Assembly: GCF_001680005.1 (NCBI RefSeq)
Contig: NC_033562.1
Span: forward strand, 310,001 to 374,000
DNA: 64,000 nucleotides
Reading direction: 5' to 3'
DNA from: Plasmodium coatneyi
Lineage: Eukaryota > Apicomplexa > Aconoidasida > Haemosporida > Plasmodiidae
The notes under the pieces were generated by a model, which saw nothing but the letters and a program-made list of their open reading frames with translations, did not search any database and was not told where the DNA came from. Below are positions 43,576 through 54,925 of the stretch, piece by piece. Positions within the stretch are counted from its first letter, which is position 1; the number at the start of each line of letters is the position of its first letter. The translations under genes were made by a program, and so were the position numbers.

Positions 43576-45035
43576 TTAGGGAAACACTATGTTTGTGTGT
43601 GTGGGGGCCAAACGAGGGGGAAGAGGCAGACAGGTGTATGTGCGTATGTATGTGTATGTGTGTATGTTTGTGTATTGGACGGATGCCCGTGCGGGCGTGT
43701 GGGAGTACATGGAATACCGACACGCGGACGCGCTCTCGCCTGTACACGCAAATGTCTGTTCAGTGACTAGCTACAGGGTCATATTAGAATTCTTCTAATA
43801 GGTGCGATGGGGGCGGCCGAACAGCAACCAACTAGCAGACACGTTATTGTGCATGCTCTCCCAACGCGAGTATTTCAAAGCTGTGTGAGGGGCACGCACA
43901 TGTCAGACGTGCACCTTTTGTTCGATGGGTTGGCCAAAAGGGAAAGAAGTTACGGTTTGCCCAAATGTTTAAAAAAAAAAAAAAAAAATTAAGATACAAA
44001 AAAGAGGGCGAAATGCAACGCAACGCGATCGCTTAATTATTTTCCACGCGTCATGTATTTTTTTTATTTAACGAAATGGTCCATCAGATCGTTACATCGT
44101 CAGGTTGTCAAATCGTCAGATCGTCTGTTGGTTAGTTCTCCGTGCACTCGCTAATTCGTTCATTCAGATCGTTCAGATCGTCGCGCGATCATTTTATTAT
44201 TTTATTTTTTTTTTTTTTCACACCCGTACACACTTGTATGCTTCAAAATTGCGCATGCCCACACATGCACGGGTGCATACGTAAGCGCACGTGCGGACAG
44301 TAACGATTGCACCCACTGGGAAAACTGCAATCAACAAGGGGGTGTTGGATGCGCCAAAAGGGGAGAAAATAAAAAAATGTGCGAGCTGGTGTGTAACATT
44401 TTGTAACTCCCCCGCAACCCGAGAAAATGCAATTTAAAAAAAAAAAAAAATTGTGCACTACACTTGGGCGAACAGGCGCTTCTTCAGTCACACCCTGGGG
44501 GTGGGATGTGGCAAAAAATGGCTAAAAAATGCCTGAACAATATTCTAAAAAATGCGCAAAAAAATGTTCTAAAAAAAATATTGCGAACAGACAAGTGGCA
44601 AAGGTGCGACTGCCTGCCCCGCTCCGGGTGAGGCAACTTGGTGCTCCTTCCACTTTGGCCCCCAAAGAGGAGGGGAACGGACCGAAAATCGCGTAACACT
44701 AAAAAAATGCTCCAGGAGTGACTTATCAATAAATGCACTTACACACCTGCATATGCCCCACACGTCCGTATCCCCTCGTTTATTATTTTTACTATTATTA
44801 TAATTTTTTTTTTTTCTTTTTTTTTGCTGAACCCCATGCGCGCTGTACACACGGACAGAGTTGTGCATACATTTCTGTAATGGGGGGGAGACTACCAAGT
44901 AATTCACTCTGCTTATGAGTTGCCTCCTTTTCAATGGTCATGCATGCCATGGTTAACAAAACGAACGATGCGAGTAGCTACGTGGAGCCCAAATGGATAG
45001 CCTGCACCCCCCGCCCCTACCCCATCCACTCATCA
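43576..45035. other. Intergenic upstream of RhopH2
   Basis: About 1.5 kb. It contains GTATGTGT-rich sequence at 43640-43680, repeated 'cagatcgt' stretches at 44085-44190 (gatcgttacatcgtcaggtt and variants), and poly(A)/poly(T) runs. The RhopH2 promoter should lie in its left part. No gene is supported. Confidence 0.65.
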
Positions 45036-46847
45036 CTACGATACAATTTCTTGAAAAAAACTTCGAAATAATTGCCTGTAGTTTTTAAATATTGACGGAT
45101 CATTAATTCCTTCCTCCTTGTTCTTTTCACTTGAACAGATCCTCTTCTTTGGTTCGCTCAATTTATACACATGTAGGAACACCCTCTGGATGTGCTCTTC
45201 GATGTATCTTCTGTAAAAAGAAATATTGTCCTTGCTCGTGTTGGTTACATGTATGGCTAGATTCACGGAGTCGACTTCGTCTTCATTTTTCACCGTTGCG
45301 TAGTAGCAGTACTGATCGTGTGGCGAAGCTCCTATTTGTTCGTTCTTCTTTTTCCCTTTTTTTTGTGTCTGACTGTTTAGACATTCTCGGGGGACATCCT
45401 TCCGTGCATCGCCCCTGCCAACCCCGAAGCAGAGGCCCCCAAAGCTGTGAACAACGTGTGAGTTTTCCCCACCCTGGTTATGCATCCCCTGAAGGGTATT
45501 CCCCTCGGGTATACATTCCTCCTCCTGGCTGCCTCCACCGCTGGGCAGGATGTCCCTCTTCACCATGCTGGCAAACGCGCAGAAGAACGGGTAGGCGTGT
45601 TTCCATTCCGTTGCACCGTTCGACACCAATTTGAAAGTCCCATGGAAGCCCCGAATTATTGTTACAAATACAGACAAGCAAGAAAATAGGAGTTCGTTCT
45701 GACATATCGTGACATACATATAGGTTACAAACAAGTGCACCACGTTAAAGAAAAAAAGAATCCTGAGCAGTGTTCTATCACTATCAATAATGTATAGCAA
45801 ATTGGGGTCTACTTTTCGAATAATAAAATTGTACGGGTGGTGGTTTCCATCCAGGAGCGAACTCCACAGGAGCATTTTCATGTCCATTGGGTAAAGCGGG
45901 GAATTCACTCCACTGGGGGGATCTTTAAAAGAGTCATTTTTGCTTCGCCTTTTTCTTTCTTCACCCCGGTGAGCAGTATCCCTCGACGAGCTGCTTGGAC
46001 CATGTGGGTTATCTACAAAATGGGTAACTCGTTCTTTCTGTGCAGGTAGCCTCTTCACATGTGTAGTCTGTACCCCGAGTTGCTTTCCCCTCCCTCCTTC
46101 GCTTAACATTCTGCTCCACCAATTTTTCTTACCCTCGTTGGTTAAGTTGCTGACGCATGGGGGGTTGTCCTTAACACAATTCGCCTCTGCATTCACACGA
46201 TGTAATTCCGTACGTAGGAGCATTTGTAGGAAGTTCAAGACTGCCCCAAGGAAGAGATCGAAGTGGATGTCCCTTTCCAATATTATTTGTATTCTACGTT
46301 TGGGCAGTCGTTTGTATTCTTCATTGGGGGATTTTTCCTCAGGGTGAATTTCCTGCACTGAGGATGCATCCCCCTGTTCCGTTTCCCCATCGCAGGTGCT
46401 ATGCCTCCTCAAGCGAAATACCCTCTCTACGTATTTCCCAAACGTTCCAATCGCTTTATCAGTTTTAACAAACCGGTTTACTCTCGCTACGTGCCTATGT
46501 TGTATGGCCTTTTTTTGTGCCACCCTTCTGGAGAGCTCATCATGGGCTGCCCCGTCACTCCAGCGGTTCTTACAGCTATCCTTTACGTTTCTCCGTCTGT
46601 CTCCATTTTGGGGTCCGCCTTTCCCTTTATTCGTTCCGTGTGAATGTCGCCCTTCCCTGTGCACAATCACCAAACTGCAGTAACTATTAATCACTTCATG
46701 CAAACTGTGAAGGACGGTCTTTTCCAGGTAGTGCTTCTTCCCCCTTGAGGCCTTGGATGCCCCGTTATTCTTCTGCGCCCCGATCCAATGCAGCAGTTCC
46801 CGCTTGGTCTGTTCGTACTGTCGGGAAATTTCTTCGAGCTTTTCCAT
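45036..46847 (-). CDS. Conserved-looking protein of unknown function, 603 residues
   Basis: A single-exon gene starting at an ATG (MEKLEEISRQYEQTKRELLH). The N-terminal 75 residues are helical and well behaved (KTVLHSLHEVINSYCSLVIV). Residues ~90-330 are mostly charged, low-complexity Plasmodium sequence with one ordered patch (FDLFLGAVLNFLQMLLRTE). A clearly hydrophobic stretch lies at residues ~350-405 (LLYIIDSDRTLLRILFFFNV; HLFVTYMYVTICQNELLF). It could be membrane-embedded or a buried helical domain. The last 50 residues are again ordered (ISFYRRYIEEHIQRVFLHVY). No domain recognised. There is no signal peptide, and I give no function. Confidence 0.75.
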   Translation of the reverse strand: MEKLEEISRQYEQTKRELLHWIGAQKNNGASKASRGKKHYLEKTVLHSLHEVINSYCSLVIVHREGRHSHGTNKGKGGPQNGDRRRNVKDSCKNRWSDGAAHDELSRRVAQKKAIQHRHVARVNRFVKTDKAIGTFGKYVERVFRLRRHSTCDGETEQGDASSVQEIHPEEKSPNEEYKRLPKRRIQIILERDIHFDLFLGAVLNFLQMLLRTELHRVNAEANCVKDNPPCVSNLTNEGKKNWWSRMLSEGGRGKQLGVQTTHVKRLPAQKERVTHFVDNPHGPSSSSRDTAHRGEERKRRSKNDSFKDPPSGVNSPLYPMDMKMLLWSSLLDGNHHPYNFIIRKVDPNLLYIIDSDRTLLRILFFFNVVHLFVTYMYVTICQNELLFSCLSVFVTIIRGFHGTFKLVSNGATEWKHAYPFFCAFASMVKRDILPSGGGSQEEECIPEGNTLQGMHNQGGENSHVVHSFGGLCFGVGRGDARKDVPRECLNSQTQKKGKKKNEQIGASPHDQYCYYATVKNEDEVDSVNLAIHVTNTSKDNISFYRRYIEEHIQRVFLHVYKLSEPKKRICSSEKNKEEGINDPSIFKNYRQLFRSFFQEIVS

Positions 46848-48089
46848 GTTTCGCGGGTTAGCAGTTCGTTCGTCATTTTACTCATACGTTAGGGTTAGCC
46901 CCTACGGTTTCTATTCGCAACTGCGTAATATACTCACCCATTTCGGTCACGAAGCAGAAAAAAAAAAAAGTCCATGCAATGACCTCACACCTGCGCTGTT
47001 ATAGAAGCGGATTTATTTCGCAAAATTTCTTCCACATTTGCTGCATCGTAAAAAATACGAAAAGTAGTAAAACGGGTGAGAAGTGACTAAACGATTTAAT
47101 TACATTGCTGGAAGTGCGGCACGCCGGAAAGGCAATTTTCCCATAGGTAGGCAAGTGCACCAATGAACAATTCCATCACGACCGAGTTGCATGAAAAGCG
47201 ACGCTCACATTTTCTCCCAGATGGAGGCACTCCCAAAGGACCTTCTACCATTTGCGCCCTCATCGGAAATAACCTACATGAAAGCTTCACACAAGTGTGG
47301 ATACACTCCCCCAAAGGGATGAAAAGTTATCTTCCCAAATGGGTTATCTTTTTCCCATTTGATTCAAAACCACATTAAGTACCTCATTTGTACTGGCATA
47401 AAATTCCTCCAGCGGATAAATCACGTAGATGGTAGATACCTTTTTTAAGGTGGATTGCTTATCTTCTTTTTATGCCGCCTGGTAGGTCCCCACTCGCCTA
47501 CTCCAGTTTTCCCCCCAAAAAAAAGTTGCTTCAAGATTCGACCCTGAATTATGCACACAACATATAAACACCTTTTTGTGTTCATCCTGATCGCGATTAG
47601 GAGAAAAAAAGAGGTTTCCTCCTTTGTGTGTTTCCAACGTTATACATATGGCTAGTTAATTAATTAAAAAAAAAAAACACAACATAACATAATGCGACAC
47701 GTCACGCAACACGTTTTTCGCACACTCAACACCAATAACGCTGTTAATTAAAAGAACGCGAAAACGAAAAAGAGGTGGCACTTCAATATGATTAACACAA
47801 TGGACACATTTCTTCTTTCTCTCTCCATCAGGGAGCGATGACGTGTAATCAGAGGGAAAAAAAAAAAAAAAAAAAAAAAAAATTACAACTTCGTATTCAC
47901 AAAGGGGTTTAATGGCGTCTTCCACCACGCCTACAACGTCCACCGGTTTTACCTCCTCTTCCGTTTTACGCGCAGGGTTGAGTAGCACTTTTATTTTCTG
48001 TCCGCTGAGTTATTATCCTCACCGATTTGCTTCTTCCCCCCTTTCTGTGCAGAACGAAAGGGGGGTGGGGAAAAAACAGAGGTCCCCAA
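46848..48089. other. Intergenic, no supported gene
   Basis: About 1.2 kb between two minus-strand genes. Short homopolymer runs (46956, 47666) and a poly(A) at 47859 are the main content. Two overlapping 70-codon frames near 47.1-47.4 kb on opposite strands have no domain support. Confidence 0.65.
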
Positions 48090-49743
48090 TTAGCGGCAGT
48101 CCAAGAAAACCCTAATCCTGTTGTCGTTTAGAAATCCACCATCGTACATGCGCACTGCGTCCGAGGCAGACTCGTTTCTTTCGTACTCGATGCTAACGAT
48201 CCCGGTCAGTTTTCTCTGTTAAGGGGGAGGGCAATGGCAACAGTGTGTATAGGAACAGTGTACATATATAGCGTTATAACCGATATAATGGGCAACCCCA
48301 GGTGTGGCGTCCACCAAGTACAATGGACAGACGCAGGAAAAACGCCCAACAGCAAGAACTTACCTTCTCATTCATGAGGATCTGAACGTCGACAATTTTG
48401 CCCGTCTCCTGAAACGCTGAAAAGATATCTTCCGCGTTTAGGTACGTGGGGACGTTAGTCACTATGATGGTGTTATTCTTCTGATTATCTGAAGAGAGGG
48501 GGGTATACGCAAGGTTAATGAATGAGGTGACCACACCGGGGTAACAGGTGAAGAGATGATCACAGAAACGGCTACATTGGTCATTCCACCACTCCCTTAC
48601 CGTAAACGTTTTTTCCCCCGGCGCTAAAGGGGGGCATGCCCTTGTCGTGCATGTTATTCTGGTAGGGGGGTTGGTAAGGCATGTGACCATAGGGGGGAGG
48701 GTGGTAGTTGCCGTGGTTATTATTCACATAGTAGGGGTAGGGACCGTTGGGGTTGTGCATGGGCATTTTAAAATGAGGGATGATTTTATTGTTCCTATGG
48801 TTGTTGTTGTTGTTGATGTGGTTGTTCTGGTTGGGACCCTTGTTGTTCTTCTTGTCTAGGATTTTCTTTCCCTGCAGGGGGGCAGATTACAGGCGTACAT
48901 GTGAAGGTGGTCGACGTGCATGCGAATGTGCATGACGAAAATGTGCACACAGATATGCATCTACACGTGGGATGCTTAACTAGGGGGAATGACGACAAGC
49001 CGATATGACCCACGGGGTATTCTTCCCCCTAGCAGCTAAGCAGATAAACCGCCGCGTTCGTACCAGCACTATCGTTAAGGTGTCCCCATCCAGGGGGTTA
49101 CCGTTCATGGACTTTATAGCATTTTCGCAGGAGTTCTTATTATCATATTTTACGTATCTGCGGGATTTGCGTGTGTATTGGGGGAAGGGAAGCAATGTAG
49201 GCAATGAAGACACGCAGGGGGGGGCCACCTCTACACAGAAGTGGCAACCACTGGCTAGGAACATCCTTCCCATCGTCGCAACTGGAGCAGAACTTACGTG
49301 ATCTTCTTCTCACTGTCGTGATAAATATTATAAATTTTTCCAAACTTGCTGAATTCCTTTTTGTACAACTCCAAGTTGTTGCTGTTCACATTTGAGATGA
49401 TTATACTGTGCAAGAACTTTTGTCCTAAAAGTGGGGGAAGGTCATTCGTTGTGTTAGCGTTGTTGCGTTAGCGCTGCTTTGTTAACCCCTGAGGGGTAGT
49501 TAACTTGGGTAGGCAGATCGCTCTGTTCCTCTCCAACACGTTACATATTGGAAAGGACGTTCGGGTGGCCTCCCACACAGACTAACATGTACACTTGTGC
49601 AAGCGTTTCTCTGCCCTACCTGTGTTTTTTTCAATCGACTTGTTAACCGTCTTCTTTTCGTTGGGCCCCTTCTGGTTGGCTTTTATGTTTTCCTTCTCTA
49701 TGAGCTCATCAAGGCTCATATCAATTTTGTTCTTTATACTCAT
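48090..49743 (-). CDS. ALY/REF-like RNA-binding mRNA export factor with two RRMs
   Basis: Six exons join in frame to 288 residues: 49743..49620, 49424..49298, 49157..49064, 48871..48601, 48488..48364 and 48215..48090. The N-terminus contains KIDMSLDELIEKENIKAN, a UAP56-binding motif as in ALYREF/Yra1. RRM1 spans residues ~42-115 (RNP2-like IIISNV, RNP1-like KITYVKYD). A Asn/Pro/His/Tyr-rich linker follows (residues ~116-205). RRM2 spans ~210-285 (IIVTNV; LTGIVSIEY). Typical ALY proteins have one RRM and a C-terminal UBM; here the C-terminus is a second RRM. A role coupling splicing and nuclear mRNA export through the DEAD-box helicase UAP56 follows from the motif but is not proven. All introns are short (80-200 bp). 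Confidence 0.8.
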
Positions 49744-51444
49744 TCTGTCGGGAGTTTTGCATACCTCTGTTGGTTGGTGCGCCCGTGCACACTGTGTTCG
49801 TCCTTGTGGATGCTGGTAGGGGAGTGTCCTCCCTAGGCAAACGTTAAATGTCTTTTCTGGTGCACTTCCCACTTGGGGTCAAACGATAAACACATTTAAA
49901 CTCGCAGCAAAAAGGTAGAATAAAATAAACGCTTCACACGGGTCGAGAAACAGGCTGCCTTCATGTAGGGACCTATATATGCACAAGCATCGGTACAAGC
50001 GGAGGCAAAGGAATAAAGGATTGGAGGTGTGTGCGAGGTGTACTATTGTTAACATACAAGTAGGGGTCGTTAAATGGGTGCATTTAAAAGGAAACAGTGA
50101 TGAGTGGGTAAAGGATATATACAAATATATATATATAATCACATGTAAACACGCACGAATGCTCAGGTGGGAAGTGCCCTTCCTCGCTTTCCCCCCACGC
50201 GCTGCAGAGGATCGCACAGGGTTGCAAGACCCTTTATTTGCCACCACGCAGGTTCATATCAGAACCATCCTCTGGACGGGGAAAAGAAGTCGACTTCCCC
50301 CCCCGGTTGGTTCGAAATGGACAAAATAAATGACGCGGGAAAAGGATAACAATTCGTATTTGGAAGGGGTCAAGGAGACGAACTCCTCAACAGGACTTCA
50401 CACAAGTATGCTACTTTTACTCACACGAGCGATTCGCACAAATAGTGTGGACAAGGACGGGCCAGCAGCGCGCCCAGTCAAGGGACGGACCATTAACAAG
50501 TCACCACTGGGTCCTCCTGCCCTGACGTTTTATTTCCCCTTGGGAACGGCTAAGTCATGGCATCCCTCCATGGGTGGAGCGGCAAACGGGGAAGCGCTTA
50601 AAAATGGGACACTTCCCCCGAGGGGCAACGAGGGGCGAACGCACGTAGGGATGTAACAACGTAACGATGTAACGGCGCAACGATGTAGCGATATAACAAC
50701 GTAACGATGTAGCGATGTAACGACGTAGCAATGTAACATGTACGTATGCAATGGCGCATCACGCTGTTGCGCAGAGTTGCGCGTCGCTAAAGTACCTCCT
50801 CTGATCGTTCCTCTAGTCACGCCTCTCCCAAGGGTGACTCACGAATGACGCGCCTTGAGTTTTCTTCGAATTAAAAGAGCGAAAAATGGGCAGGCAAGAA
50901 AATCATCACATATTTATTTTACAGAAGTCCGTGCAGAAATCCATGTAAGGCTCGCGCGGGCATATGTTCTTCACTGGTCATATAAAATTCGCTTAAAGCG
51001 CGCTGACATTTTCAGCCGTATATGTACCTATATATACATACTCGCGCGAAATAAATGCGTTTTTGAAGACCTACTCTGCCAATTGCTTCATCACTGTAGT
51101 TTTTTTTTTCTTCATAACGTTCTTTCTTTATTTCCTTATTTATTTTTATTATATTTTTTTTTTATTCTCCTTTGCGCTTCCATATATATGATATTTTTTT
51201 TTTTTTTTTTTTTTCCGGCACGAGGATATAGGCCAGCTGCGCTTAATTTTTATTTTACCATATACATCCCCGTCGACTGTCGTGGTTACAAATAGGAAAA
51301 GCACTTAACATCGAGCGCACATGCGTAAGGGAACACATACGATTGAACGTGAGTGATGCTTAGGTACTAATTGCACGCGAAGGCAACTCTACTTACCTTC
51401 TCCGTTCCTTCAACACCAGTATTTATGATATGGTTTTTATGATG
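49744..51444. other. Intergenic with a short tandem repeat
   Basis: About 1.7 kb between the ALY-like gene start and the small candidate gene. It includes a degenerate 8-9-bp repeat (50.65-50.75 kb), TA-rich bits at 50127 and poly(T) tracts at 51100, 51157 and 51196. No gene is supported. Confidence 0.6.
50655..50748. repeat. Degenerate taacgatg/tagcgatg tandem repeat
   Basis: About ten imperfect copies of an 8-9-bp unit (gtaacgatg, gtagcgatg, gtaacaac). Confidence 0.8.
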
Positions 51445-51678
51445 CTATTTTCTTTTTTTTCTGCCTCCTCCGGGGGGGAATTTATCATACTGACCTCGAC
51501 GAGGTGCCATCCGCCACCTATGACGCAGAACTGCAGACGAATTAAAACGAATGGGTGAAGTGGCTAATGTGTCTGTGGGGGGAGCATAGGTACCTTTGTC
51601 CCACCTGCCGTTAGCGCGTCCGTCACGCTGGGACTTTTCACGCAAGCGTGGTTTTCTCCGACACACAGTGGCCTCCAT
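51445..51678 (-). CDS. Candidate small very basic protein, one- or two-exon
   Basis: From the ATG at 51678 the frame is open to the TAG at 51445 (77 residues). It also contains a plausible 63-bp in-frame intron (51593..51531, gtacct...ctgcag), giving 56 residues when removed. Both versions are strongly Arg/Lys-rich (MEATVCRRKPRLREKSQRDG at the start; MAPRRGQYDKFPPGGGRKKR near the end). That composition suits an RNA- or ribosome-associated peptide. I do not recognise it. The intron is shorter than usual for the genus, and chance cannot be excluded. Confidence 0.3.
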   Translation of the reverse strand: MEATVCRRKPRLREKSQRDGRANGRWDKGTYAPPTDTLATSPIRFNSSAVLRHRWRMAPRRGQYDKFPPGGGRKKRK

Positions 51679-51906
51679 GATTTTACTGCTTCTCCCCACC
51701 GCGTCGTCCCTATTCCATTCGCTACCCCTCCCCGTATGTAACCCCCAAACGAGTGACCTTCTAAGCTACGAAAGCAACGTGGGAGGGCTGCAACAGGGAA
51801 GATCACCTAGGCTAACCCCTCACAAACACACACTGTCATTTTTCGAATCGTCCTCCTTACATTGGTGATCGCGTTATATGACCCTATATGCCATACGCCG
51901 AACAGA

Positions 51907-51940
<34 letters not shown>

Positions 51941-52307
51941 ATAACACAACGCAAAAATGGGAAATAGTCCTTTCCATTTTGGTGCTTCTCCGTCCTGCTA
52001 TATTCCTCCTACCAATGGGGAAGACATGTAGATAAGATGTAGCCAACCGAATATATGACATTCCTTGAGGAGTCCTCTTTCGGGTGTGCACAGACGCAGG
52101 GATGCTCCACTGATTCATCACTGCCACCCCCGACATGGCATATAAGTACATATTGAGCTGGACCAACTGGTTGGAGTCCCCAGAATGGGGGTGTGAAGAC
52201 GAAGCCTACACACCTTACCTCGTGAACTTTTTGGAAAATAAAAAATGGCAATAAAGTAAAGAAACATATGTACAATCCCGACAAATGAGCAGATTCACCA
52301 CAGTGAG

Positions 52308-52340
<33 letters not shown>

Positions 52341-52458
52341 AAAGCAACGCAACAAGTGGGGTTTTGCAAAATCGAATGAGTTCCTTTTCACAGGAGGGTC
52401 CCCTTACTTTTACCCCTGCTGATGCCCCCACTTCGGTCCATTCGACCATCCCCCCGCA
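51679..52458. other. Intergenic with two long poly(A) runs
   Basis: About 780 bp. Poly(A) runs of roughly 28 bases lie at 51911 and 52307. No gene is supported. Confidence 0.65.
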
Positions 52459-54098
52459 TTATACGTTTAGCAGCACGTACTTCTTCTCACTTATGTAGGT
52501 ATTCCCCTGGGGGGGTTCAAACTTGGGCGCTTCTGTAAATCCTGCGTCCGCATATTTTACGATGTGGTTGTACCTCTCCCGTAGTTCGTTCAGTTCCTTC
52601 TTGATCCTAACGGTGGAAAAAAAAAGAAGACGAAAAAATGAGTACATATGTGTACGTACATTCGTATAAATGTACACACCCCGCTGTTGCCGCGTGCTTA
52701 CTTTATCTTTTCCACTCCGTCGTGCATTTTGCTAATTAGGTACTACAAAAAAGGGGAGGATGAGATGGTGTTTTCAATAAGTACACGAGTAAGTGTGTTA
52801 CGACGGCCACGTGGATTGACCCACACGCAGGCGGACATGGCACAGTGGTAACGCTGTGCACGCCTTGGATGGTTCTACTGGGGGCCTACCTCGTGGTAAC
52901 TCAAGTTAGTGGTGAACTCGCTCAGGTAAAGCGATCTGCGGGGGGTGAGGGTGGATACGTACGTAAGGAGGTGACGCCCGCAAATGTGCAGGCGATCTGT
53001 AGTAATCCGCCTGGCGCTGCTTCTTGGCGAATCCCTCACCTGCTGTCCCTGCTCAGGGAGTTGTAATAGTTGAGCTCCACTTTTTTTATTTCGTTCATGA
53101 GCTTTCTGTCTCTGTATTTTACGCAGCGCGAGAAGAGGATCTTGCAAAAAAAAAAAAAAAAAAGAAATATATTAATCCGGCTAATCAGGTTTAATCGTTT
53201 TAAGCGTATTAATTGAATTAAGCGTGTTAATCAGTTTACGCGCTGAGCCGCGTGGGATGTTTTCCCCTTTTCAGCTTATCATCTTACGTAGTGTGGCTTG
53301 CACGTGTGCAGGCGTGTAAATTTATATTTCCTGTTTTGGACGTTTTTCTGATACTTCTTAATCATACAGGTGTCCAGATTGTTGTAGTAATTTAAGCACA
53401 AATTTGCGTAGGTCTTTTTTACGCTTCCTTTTTTTTGTGGCATTAACTGTGGACTTTTTTTCGAGACATAATTATAAATACTGTCCTCTGCGTAAATATT
53501 ATTTTTATGTTCATCGTATATGTACTTCTTATCATACGACATGTGGACATACATGTCTTCGTACTTTTCCTGGTCCTTCTGCTCCCCCTTCTTCTCATTT
53601 ATTTTTAATTTATTTTGATAAATATTGCTTGAATTGTGCAGGCTATCTCTGTCGTATCGATTGTATATATCCACTGGGGGGGGTTGGCTTACTTCCGAGG
53701 CGTCACCCATACTGTCGGCCTCACAATCAGGGGGGGAAGTTACATTGGGTGTATCTCCATCGGGCGGTTCCCCACTTGCCCGTTTCCCCTTCTCCTGTAG
53801 TACATAGCCTACATAGCGCGGCTTCAGAGGCAGGTTGATTTTGTAGACGTAGCTGTGCAGATCGTTCAGGTTATAGCCGTATCTCTTCTCAAATATGTTT
53901 ATGTTGGTCTTGTTATATTTCTGCACACGAGAAGTGAGTGGCAAAAGGGGGGGGGTATTTAATGAGTCCATCATGTGGGCGCATGTTGGAAAGGTTTTCA
54001 AAGGAGAGAAACAAATAAGCACATACAGTGTTGCACACATGTACAGGTAACACCACGCTGCTCATTACGTTTTCCTTTAACCCGAGGAAATTCCCCAT
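52459..54098 (-). CDS. N-myristoylation-motif protein with twin CX9C (CHCH-like) cysteines
   Basis: Six exons join in frame to 332 residues: 54098..54069, 53920..53288, 53140..53040, 52935..52890, 52742..52702 and 52606..52459. Exon 1 encodes only MGNFLGLKEN, a strong N-myristoylation sequence. Residues 11-180 are hydrophilic with low-complexity inserts. Four cysteines form two CX9C motifs: Cys185-X9-Cys195 in CLNYYNNLDTC and Cys217-X9-Cys227 in CKPHYILFSRC. The second motif appears only after splicing exon 2 to exon 3. The 21-residue spacer suits a coiled-coil-helix-coiled-coil-helix fold, used by Mia40 substrates of the mitochondrial intermembrane space. MIC19/MIC25 combine myristoylation with CHCH, so a MICOS-like role is one possibility. 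The C-terminus is a short coiled coil ending KKYVLLNV. Confidence 0.68.
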
Positions 54099-54925
54099 GG
54101 CACTGCTTAGTTGATACGACGCTTTGGATAGGGGGGCCAGCGGGTTGGTATCTCCTCGTTCAGGTAATCCAGTTTGTGAATACAAATATGAGCCACTTGT
54201 GCTTTGTTCATTTAATCCCCTCCATAGATCTGCGCATGATTCTCAATGTTGAGAATACATCACTAATGAGTGATATAACGTGGTCATTCTGTTTTGTTTT
54301 CTTTTATTTATTTATTTTTTTTTTTTTTTGGGGGGAGGGGAGTCTCTTTCACTGAGCCCTTTTTTCTTGATCATAATGACAAAATTGACAATTTTTTTTT
54401 TTTAAGAAGCGCGCGATGCATTGCGACAAGGGAAAAAAGGAAAAAAAAAAAGAAAAAGAAAAAGAAAAAAGAAAAGCCGACGAGGCAAAAATAAGCAGCA
54501 TAAAATAGGCAAAGAAAGGGCGAACCACTGCGGATACGCCCAGTGTGGAGTACTTTTTTCAAATGTCCATAGTTGGACCTTAGAAAGAAAGGAAAAAATA
54601 TTTAAAGAAAAGAAATAAAATTTTAAAGATAAAAATTTTATAACAGAATAAATAAGCATTTTTTAACTCTTCAATAAAGAAAAAATTTCCAAACAAGTCC
54701 GAATGAAGTGAAGAAATCTTTTTTGGCTCATATTAATTGCACATTGACACAAACACCTTATAACAATACAAAAAAGAGAAAGTAAAAAAAAAGGAAATGT
54801 TAAAAAGGAAAAATCCTTCTGTTCGTACGCTGTATAAACTCTGTGGCTATTTATGCTCCTCCAGGAAGAACATTACATTACGATGTGTTACATTCCACAC
54901 ACAAATGTGTGTGTGTTGTGTTGTT
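54099..54925. other. Boundary between core genes and the KIR block
   Basis: About 830 bp. Base composition shifts to AT-rich here. It contains T runs (54316, 54392), a purine stretch of GAAAAA type at 54430-54475, and A/T-rich sequence to 54800. No gene is supported. Confidence 0.6.

Noticed and set aside
47096..47378. Two opposite-strand ~70-codon frames between the unknown protein and ALY-like gene
   Set aside because: Neither has a domain, signal peptide or plausible splice partner.
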